Source: Nonomuraea africana (GTDB lineage Bacteria > Actinomycetota > Actinomycetes > Streptosporangiales > Streptosporangiaceae). Taken from it: DNA of 64,000 bases. The position numbers and the translations under genes are program-made. The stretch is from contig NZ_JADBEF010000001.1 of assembly GCF_014873535.1 (NCBI RefSeq), positions 4,836,001 to 4,900,000 of the forward strand, in the 5' to 3' direction. The notes below the pieces were generated by a model. The model ran no database searches and was not told where the DNA came from. It saw nothing but the letters and a program-made list of their open reading frames with translations. The first letter of the stretch is position 1; each line of letters starts with the position of its first letter. This document shows, in pieces, positions 59,068 through 64,000 of the stretch.

Positions 59068-59937
59068 TCACGGTCCCAGGGAGAGGACGGCGCTGAGGGC
59101 GGCGGCGATGGCCGGGTGCGACTCCGTCCCGGCGCGGACCACGGCCTCGATCGTCCGCCCCTTGCCGGGCATGGGGATGAGGGTGAGGCCCGGCGGCGCC
59201 GTACGGCACAGCATCATCGGCAGGATCGTCACGCCCAGACCAGCGGCGACCAGCGTCAGCGCGGCGCGGAGGTCGCGATAAGTGTGCTCGATGACCGGGG
59301 TGAAACCCGCGCTCTGGCAGGCGTGCGTCATCACGTCGCGGCAGGCGCTCGGCGCCGGTGTGGTGATCCACGGCTGGTGCCGGAGCGCGGCGAGCCCGTC
59401 GACCTCCCGCAGCTCCTCCGGTACGGCCAGCACGAGCGGATCGTCGAACAACGCCTGCGCGACCAGCCCCTCCGGCAGCGGCATGCCCAGATGGGAGTAG
59501 CGGTAGGTCAGGGCCAGGTCGAGATCGCGCTGCTTGAGCAGGGGCAGCGCCTCTTCGGGTTCGGCCTCGACGATGCGGGGACGCAGTCGTGGATGGGCGC
59601 GCACCAGGGCCGCGGCCAGCGGCGCGGCCAGCACGTCCAGCCCGCTGGGCAGGCAGCCGATCACCAGCTCGCCGCCGACCTCGCCGTCGAGCGCGCGAAC
59701 AGCGCCGTGCGCGCGTTCGAGGGCCGCCAAAACCTGCTCGCACTCGGCTGCGAGCGCGGCCCCGGCGGCGGTGAGCCGTACCATCCGGCCCTCCCTGCGC
59801 AGGAGCGCGGCGCCGGCCTCGGCTTCCAGGGCCCGCAGCTGCTGGGACACGGCGGACGGCGTCACGCCGTGGAGCTCGGCGACGGCCGTGACGGTGCCGT
59901 ACTCGGCGAAGTCCCTGAGCAGGACGAGCCGTTTCAT
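59068..59937 (-). CDS. LysR-family transcriptional regulator
   Basis: 289 residues from ATG 59937 (GTG 59946 in frame). N-terminal wHTH: L-R-D-F-A-E-Y-G-T-V-T-A-V-A-E-L-H-G-V-T-P-S-A-V-S-Q-Q-L-R-A-L-E. Effector domain from ~90: G-E-L-V-I-G-C-L-P-S-G, L-A-L-T-Y-R-Y and G-L-G-V-T-I-L-P. Divergent from the SDR gene at 60018; the shared region has a T-N11-A-like inverted repeat. Probably activates that gene in response to a small ligand. Confidence 0.9.
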   Translation of the reverse strand: MKRLVLLRDFAEYGTVTAVAELHGVTPSAVSQQLRALEAEAGAALLRREGRMVRLTAAGAALAAECEQVLAALERAHGAVRALDGEVGGELVIGCLPSGLDVLAAPLAAALVRAHPRLRPRIVEAEPEEALPLLKQRDLDLALTYRYSHLGMPLPEGLVAQALFDDPLVLAVPEELREVDGLAALRHQPWITTPAPSACRDVMTHACQSAGFTPVIEHTYRDLRAALTLVAAGLGVTILPMMLCRTAPPGLTLIPMPGKGRTIEAVVRAGTESHPAIAAALSAVLSLGP

Positions 59938-59965
59938 CTCAATCACAAGCTCATCTTAAAAGGTA

Positions 59966-59991
59966 CTGAAGTTCAGGTAGCTGGACTTCAG
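59966..59991. promoter_or_regulatory. LysR-type binding site between divergent genes
   Basis: CTGAAGT (59966-59972) and ACTTCAG (59985-59991), perfect 7-bp arms with a 12-base centre; CTGAA-G-TTCAG (59966-59976) is a nested palindrome. Lies 27 bp before the SDR ATG and 29 bp before the LysR ATG. Confidence 0.6.
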
Positions 59992-60017
59992 CATGCGCCT
60001 CCGGCGAAGCTGAGTTC

Positions 60018-60611
60018 ATGAGAATTCTGCTGGTGGGAGCAACAGGAACGCTGGGCCAAGCCGTCCACGAGGTGCTGCGGGAGCGCGGCCACGAGATCGT
60101 GACGGCGTCCCGCAAAGGCTCGGACGTCACGGTCGACATCACCGATCCCGAGTCGATCCGCGCCATGTACGAGCAGGTCGGCGAGGTGGACGCGGTCGCC
60201 TCGGCGGCGGGCAGTGTGCCGTGGCCGGCGTTCGACCGGCTCGGCCACCAGGATGTCCTGGACGGCATCGCGGGCAAGGTGATCAGCCAGGTCGAGCTGG
60301 TGCGCCAGGGCGCCGCCGCCCACGTCCGCGGGTCCTTCACGCTGATCAGCGGCGTGCTGGCGCGCGACCCCGTGCGCACCGGCGTCGTGGCGTCCCTCGC
60401 CAACGGCGCGATCGAGGCTTTTGTCCGCGCCGCCGCCATCGAGCTGCCACAGCGGGTCAACGCGGTGAGCCCGACCGTCTTCACCGAGTCGATCGACGCG
60501 TACGGCGAGCTCTTCGCCGGTTTCGAGCCGGTTCCGGTACGGCAGGCCGCCAACGCCTACGTGCGCTCGATCGAGGGGCACCAGACCGGGCAGGTCTACG
60601 AGGTCGGCTGA
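60018..60611 (+). CDS. Short SDR-family reductase
   Basis: 197 residues, short for an SDR. L-L-V-G-A-T-G-T-L-G cofactor motif, V-D-I-T-D-P-E-S-I, A-S-A-A-G-S-V-P-W strand, and I-S-G-V-L region; the catalytic Tyr of Y-x-x-x-K is not evident where S-L-A-N-G-A-I-E-A-F stands. This matches the compact SDR group of LysR-paired reductases. No clear SD; GGCGAAG 60002-60008 is weak. Target of the divergent LysR protein. Confidence 0.82.
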   Translation: MRILLVGATGTLGQAVHEVLRERGHEIVTASRKGSDVTVDITDPESIRAMYEQVGEVDAVASAAGSVPWPAFDRLGHQDVLDGIAGKVISQVELVRQGAAAHVRGSFTLISGVLARDPVRTGVVASLANGAIEAFVRAAAIELPQRVNAVSPTVFTESIDAYGELFAGFEPVPVRQAANAYVRSIEGHQTGQVYEVG

Positions 60612-60760
60612 CCCAAGCCCTGGCCATCTCCTCGGGCGTGGCCATTCGGTGCAACCCGGAGTCGTTGAGCGGGCCCGGGCCGCTCCGATGCCCGGCGTGG
60701 CACCGGTGATCAGCACGACCTTGCCGTCGAACCGGCCCCGTGGCGGTGCCGGCGGCGGCG
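60612..60760 (-). pseudogene. SDR remnant with central deletion
   Basis: Minus strand ~60760-60672 reads R-F-D-G-K-V-V-L-I-T-G-A-T-P-G-I-G-A-A, an SDR N-terminus. Directly after it, in another frame, comes L-N-D-S-G-L-H-R-M-A-T-P-E-E-M-A, a standard SDR near-C-terminal segment (~60665-60615). About 180 residues are missing between. It occupies the 208-bp gap before the hydrolase gene. Confidence 0.72.
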
Positions 60761-60819
60761 GGCTCGTGGGCGGCGAGGGGAGGTTGCCGGAGCCGGATGG
60801 CACTGAAAGGATCCTCGCC

Positions 60820-61659
60820 ATGCCAACCTTCTCCGCACACGACGGAACCACGCTCGCCTACCACGTGTTCGGAGCCGGCAGCCCGGTGATCTGCCTGCCG
60901 GGCGGCCCGATGCAGGACTCCGTCTACCTCGGTGAGCTCGGCGGCCTGTCGGCGCGGCGACAGCTGATCATGATGGACCCCCGGGGCACCGGCCGGTCCG
61001 CGATGCCGCAGGACACCGCCTCCTACCGTTGTGACCGGCTGGTCGACGATGTCGAGGCGCTGCGCGAGCACCTTGGTCTCGACCGGCTGGACCTGCTCGC
61101 GCACTCCGCCGGCGCGAACCTCGCGGCGCTGTATGCCGCCCGGCACCCGGAACGCGTCGGCAGGCTCGCCCTGATCACTCCGAGCACCTTCGCCGTCGGC
61201 ATCGCGGCCACCGGTGAGTCCCGGCTCGACATCGCGCGGCTCCGCAAGGACGAGCCCTGGTTCACCGCGGCCTTCACGGCTCTCGAAGCCCTCATGACCG
61301 GCAACGCCACCGACGACAGCCGGACGGCTATCGACCCCTTCTTCTACGGCCGATGGGACGCGGCGGCGCAAGCCCACCAGGCGGACCAGGACGGCCACCG
61401 GAACAACGAAGCGGCAGCCGTCTTCGGCGCCGAGGGCGCATACGACCCAGACGCCACGCGCGCGGCACTGGCCGCCTTCAACGCCCCGGTGCTGCTGCTC
61501 GCCGGAGAGGTCGACCTGAACACGCCCCCGAGCGTCGCGGCCGAGTTCGCCGAGCTCTTCCCGAAGGCCGAGTTCGTCGTCCAGCCCGAGGCGGGCCACT
61601 ATCCATGGCTCGATGACGCCCGCCGGTTCGTCGCGACGACCGCGACGTTCCTCGGATGA
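60820..61659 (+). CDS. Alpha/beta hydrolase (proline iminopeptidase-like)
   Basis: 279 residues from ATG 60820 with GAAAGGA upstream. G-G-P-M-Q-D-S-V-Y oxyanion region, D-P-R-G-T-G-R-S strand, nucleophile elbow A-H-S-A-G (Ser ~96; Ala in place of the first Gly of GxSxG), Asp in G-E-V-D-L and His in E-A-G-H-Y-P-W. Cytoplasmic serine hydrolase; substrate unassigned. Confidence 0.87.
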   Translation: MPTFSAHDGTTLAYHVFGAGSPVICLPGGPMQDSVYLGELGGLSARRQLIMMDPRGTGRSAMPQDTASYRCDRLVDDVEALREHLGLDRLDLLAHSAGANLAALYAARHPERVGRLALITPSTFAVGIAATGESRLDIARLRKDEPWFTAAFTALEALMTGNATDDSRTAIDPFFYGRWDAAAQAHQADQDGHRNNEAAAVFGAEGAYDPDATRAALAAFNAPVLLLAGEVDLNTPPSVAAEFAELFPKAEFVVQPEAGHYPWLDDARRFVATTATFLG

Positions 61660-61678
61660 AGGCCGCCTGGCAGGCGGG

Positions 61679-62743
61679 CTAGGTCAAGGCGTCGACCTGG
61701 GCGCGGACCTTGACGATCACTTCCGGCGGCAGCGGGGCGTAGCCGAACAGGGACAGGTGCGCCTGGCCCGCGTTGCTGGCGGTGTAGCGGAGGAAGGTGC
61801 GCACCAGCGGGTCCGACCCCTTCTGGCAGACGATCTCGTAGGTGACGAGCGTGATCGGGTACGCGCCCTTCTCCTTGGTCAGGTAGTTCAGCCTCATGGC
61901 CAGATCGCCGTTCTCGCCGACGAACTCGGCCCCGCTGAGGCTCGTGGACGCGCTCTCCGGTGACAGCGCGACGAACTCGCCCGCGGCGTTGCGCACCTTC
62001 GCGGTCTGCAGCTCGGCGTCGCTGGCGAAGCCGTACTCCATGTAACCGATCGCGCCCTCGGTCTCCTTCACCGCCTCCGTGACGCCGCTGGAGGTCTCGA
62101 CGCCGCGGCCGGGCGCGGGCCACTTCCTGGACGGCTCGTACGGCCAGCCGCCCGCCGCCTTCAGGTAAGTGGTGAAGTTGTGGCTGGTGCCCGAGTCGTC
62201 GGAGCGGTGGATGACCTGGATCTTCGTGGAGGGCAGACGCGCTCCGCGGTTGTCGGCGGCGAGTTCGGGGGCGTTCCACCGGGTGATCCGCCCGCTGAAC
62301 ACGCCGGCCAGTGTGTCGGGCGAGAGCTTGAGCGCGGGCACCGACGGCAGGTTGTACGCCACGGCGATCGGGCCCACCACCATCGGGAGGTGGAGCGCCC
62401 GGCTACCGCATCGCTTGTCCGCCAGCGCCTGCTCCTTCGGTCTCATCGGGACGTCGGAGCCGGCGAACGCGGTCAGGCCCTGGATGAAGTCCCGCACCCC
62501 CGCGCCCGAGTCGTTGGCCCGGTAATCGATCCGCACGCCGGGATGGAGCTCATGGAACTCCGAGCGCCACGCGTCCATCGCGCCGAGCTGCGCTGACGAG
62601 CCCGAGGCCCGGATCGTGACGATGTCGCTGGTCGCCACCACGGTTTCGTGCGGATCGGTCACGCAGGCGGTCAGGGCAAGAGCCGCCAGCGCGAAGGATC
62701 CGGCGATCGCTGTCATCTTCGCCACACAACCGACGCTATGCAT
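61679..62743 (-). CDS. pstS: Phosphate ABC transporter substrate-binding lipoprotein (PstS-like)
   Basis: 354 residues. Signal peptide with lipobox L-T-A-C (Cys 27). R-A-S-G-S-S-A-Q phosphate loop, D-Y-R-A-N-D-S-G-A-G, F-A-G-S-D-V-P-M, N-L-P-S-V-P-A-L-K-L-S-P-D-T-L-A-G-V-F-S-G and R-S-D-D-S-G-T-S are the standard PstS elements. High-affinity phosphate capture outside the membrane. No pstCAB follows; the permease genes must lie elsewhere or it is an orphan binding protein. A clear PHO box was not found in the 201-bp gap 62744-62944. Confidence 0.88.
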   Translation of the reverse strand: MHSVGCVAKMTAIAGSFALAALALTACVTDPHETVVATSDIVTIRASGSSAQLGAMDAWRSEFHELHPGVRIDYRANDSGAGVRDFIQGLTAFAGSDVPMRPKEQALADKRCGSRALHLPMVVGPIAVAYNLPSVPALKLSPDTLAGVFSGRITRWNAPELAADNRGARLPSTKIQVIHRSDDSGTSHNFTTYLKAAGGWPYEPSRKWPAPGRGVETSSGVTEAVKETEGAIGYMEYGFASDAELQTAKVRNAAGEFVALSPESASTSLSGAEFVGENGDLAMRLNYLTKEKGAYPITLVTYEIVCQKGSDPLVRTFLRYTASNAGQAHLSLFGYAPLPPEVIVKVRAQVDALT

Positions 62744-62944
62744 GAGTCGTGCCGCCTAGGTGAATTACTTCGCAAGCCACGTGCAACGTAGGGTCATTGC
62801 CTGTTCAACTCGGTTTGCCCCCACAATGGGTCAATTCACCCCAAAGGCCAAGTTAGCCTTGCATGTCCCACGCTCACGGTGCGAATCGGTGGGCAGCTGG
62901 ACAAATACGGCACCTACCCAGAGAGTGCCCTCGATCTCCTGGAG

Positions 62945-63796
62945 ATGTGTGTGTTCAAGGCAATCGTCGCCGCCCTCATGGCCGCCGGGCTCGCGCTGAT
63001 CGGCACCGCCACGGCCGCCGCGGCCACCCCGGGCCGTCCTGCCATCATCGGAGGAAGGGCCGCGACGGAGCCCTACTCGTTCATGGTCTCCTTCCAGCTG
63101 AGCAAACTGCCCGAACACCACTGCGGCGGCTCCCTCGTCGCCTCGGACTGGGTCGTCACCGCCGCCCACTGCAAGGGGCTCATGAAGCCCGGCAAGACCC
63201 TGGTGCGCATCGGCTCCCCCGACCGCGGCAAGGGCGGAGAGGTCACCAGCGTCAAGCGCGTCGTCACCCATCCCGACTGGCGGCTGCGCGGCAGGGACGG
63301 CGACCACAAGGGCGACATTCTGCTGGTCCAGCTGGACCGGAAGGTTCCCCTCGAGCCCATCCGCGTCGCCGACGACCCCGGCCCGGTGGGCACGCCGACC
63401 CGCGTCATCGGCTGGGGCCTGGTATGCGAGGACCCTGACGATCCCGCGTGCCAGCCCCAGCAGCTGCAGGAACTCGACACGGTGCGGGTCCCCGACAGCA
63501 GGTGCCTGTTCCTCAACCGCGGCGCCGAGCTGTGCACCGGCGATCGCCAGGGCCGTACGGCCAGCGCCTGCAGCGGTGACTCCGGCGGGCCGCAGATCCG
63601 CATGGTGGCCGGCCGGTGGGAGCTGATCGGAGCCACCTCGCGCGACGGCGACGACCTCGATGACCGGCCGGACGGCGGCGCGGGCTGCTCCACCAACCCC
63701 GACGGCGGGCCGGGCGTCGGCATCTGGACCGACGTGACCCACTACCGCTCCTGGATCCACGACACCATCGGGGCGGAGCTGCACAACTTCTCCTGA
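62945..63796 (+). CDS. Secreted trypsin-like serine protease (S1 family)
   Basis: 283 residues from ATG 62945; GTG 62951, six bases after GGAG, is the better-spaced alternative. Sec signal peptide ending A-A-A-A (~30), short propeptide, then I-I-G-G-R-A mature start. Catalytic triad: His in T-A-A-H-C, Asp in G-D-I-L-L-V, Ser in A-C-S-G-D-S-G-G-P. Asp before the Ser region (D-R-Q-G-R-T-A-S-A-C) is compatible with trypsin-like specificity. Six or more Cys should form disulfides. Extracellular proteolysis. Confidence 0.93.
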   Translation: MCVFKAIVAALMAAGLALIGTATAAAATPGRPAIIGGRAATEPYSFMVSFQLSKLPEHHCGGSLVASDWVVTAAHCKGLMKPGKTLVRIGSPDRGKGGEVTSVKRVVTHPDWRLRGRDGDHKGDILLVQLDRKVPLEPIRVADDPGPVGTPTRVIGWGLVCEDPDDPACQPQQLQELDTVRVPDSRCLFLNRGAELCTGDRQGRTASACSGDSGGPQIRMVAGRWELIGATSRDGDDLDDRPDGGAGCSTNPDGGPGVGIWTDVTHYRSWIHDTIGAELHNFS

Positions 63797-63815
63797 GCAC
63801 GTTCTCCTGAGCACG
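63788..63815. repeat. Perfect 14-bp tandem duplication at the protease stop codon
   Basis: TTCTCCTGAGCACG occurs at 63788-63801 and again at 63802-63815, head to tail. The first copy holds the last two codons and TGA of the protease. Confidence 0.9.
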
Positions 63816-63899
63816 CAGTCATCGGCTCCGCGTAACTCCGCGGTCATCCGCCTGTGTCATGATCCACAGGATCTTGTGGACATTGTTGACAGGAGCAGG

Positions 63900-64000
63900 A
63901 TGAGCGCATTAGCACGTCGCACGCTGCGTGCCGTACGACGGGCACGGCAGGGTGCGCGCGCTGCGGAGCCTGCCCGTCCGCGACATCGACCGCTGGTGGA
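63900..64000 (+). CDS. Start of a gene cut by the window edge
   Basis: ATG 63900 is preceded by CAGGAGCAGG (GGAG 63891-63894). 33 codons are visible: M-S-A-L-A-R-R-T-L-R-A-V-R-R-A-R-Q, an Arg/Ala-rich basic start. Codon 4 is TTA, so translation may depend on bldA tRNA. No family can be named. Confidence 0.5.
   Translation, partial: MSALARRTLRAVRRARQGARAAEPARPRHRPLV

Noticed and set aside
62744..62944. PHO-box-like text (GTTCAAC, TTTGCCC) between pstS and the protease
   Set aside because: Units do not keep the GTTCACC consensus or a convincing 11-bp repeat in the pstS orientation; too weak to list.

Overview
The window is very GC-rich, densely packed actinomycete chromosome. Evidence: strong third-position GC bias, SARP regulators, ABM monooxygenases, an F420-type LLM oxidoreductase, many GTG starts and four-base start/stop overlaps. 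Gene content fits a Streptosporangiales-like genus (Nonomuraea, Streptosporangium, Actinomadura), but this is inferred from protein style and not from a marker gene. No rRNA, tRNA, CRISPR array or intact insertion sequence was seen.

Layout. 1-6.8 kb: the tail of an amidohydrolase with an MHS-type transporter, an unknown membrane-anchored protein, a SMI1/KNR4-like protein, and a decayed amino-sugar locus in which an acetyltransferase, a SIS-domain regulator and a sugar-binding lipoprotein are all truncated next to an apparently intact sugar kinase. 6.9-31.4 kb: a type II (aromatic) polyketide cluster. A 12-gene minus-strand set encodes cupin, KS-alpha, KS-beta, ACP, aromatase/cyclase, a DUF1772 protein, ketoreductase, two ABM monooxygenases and a complete acetyl-CoA carboxylase (fused beta-alpha carboxyltransferase, BCCP, biotin carboxylase). 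A divergent plus-strand set encodes a second DUF1772 protein, a PPOX-like flavoprotein, a P450 and an O-methyltransferase. A TcmI-like cyclase, another O-methyltransferase, two exporter-like transporters, a large and a small SARP regulator and an ABC-F protein complete it. The enzyme set resembles pathways to multi-ring, possibly pentangular, polyphenols; the product is not identified.

Regulation of the cluster can be read from the DNA. Five promoters (DHA2 transporter, TcmI-like cyclase, POT transporter, and the two divergent biosynthetic operons) each carry three heptamers related to CTCGAGC at exact 11-bp spacing, followed by 9 bp and a -10-like hexamer. This is the classical SARP-site architecture, so the genes probably form one SARP regulon.

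31.6-45 kb: a small membrane protein with a 47-bp tandem duplication at its start, a MATE remnant, two tandem receptor-type Ser/Thr kinases, a seven-gene translationally coupled operon (acetyltransferase, PIG-L-like protein, oligopeptide-type ABC importer), a MerB-like protein and a Tat-exported protein. 44.8-49.2 kb: an IclR regulator, a self-sufficient P450-reductase fusion and an MHS transporter, which looks like a uptake-and-oxidation module. 49.3-64 kb: an accessory zone rich in small oxidoreductases and one-gene regulators (TetR, TetR, ArsR, LysR), plus PstS and a secreted trypsin-like protease. It also holds three gene remnants in which the beginning of an oxidoreductase is joined out of frame to its end.

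All functional names rest on recognisable motifs in translated sequence; no database search was possible.
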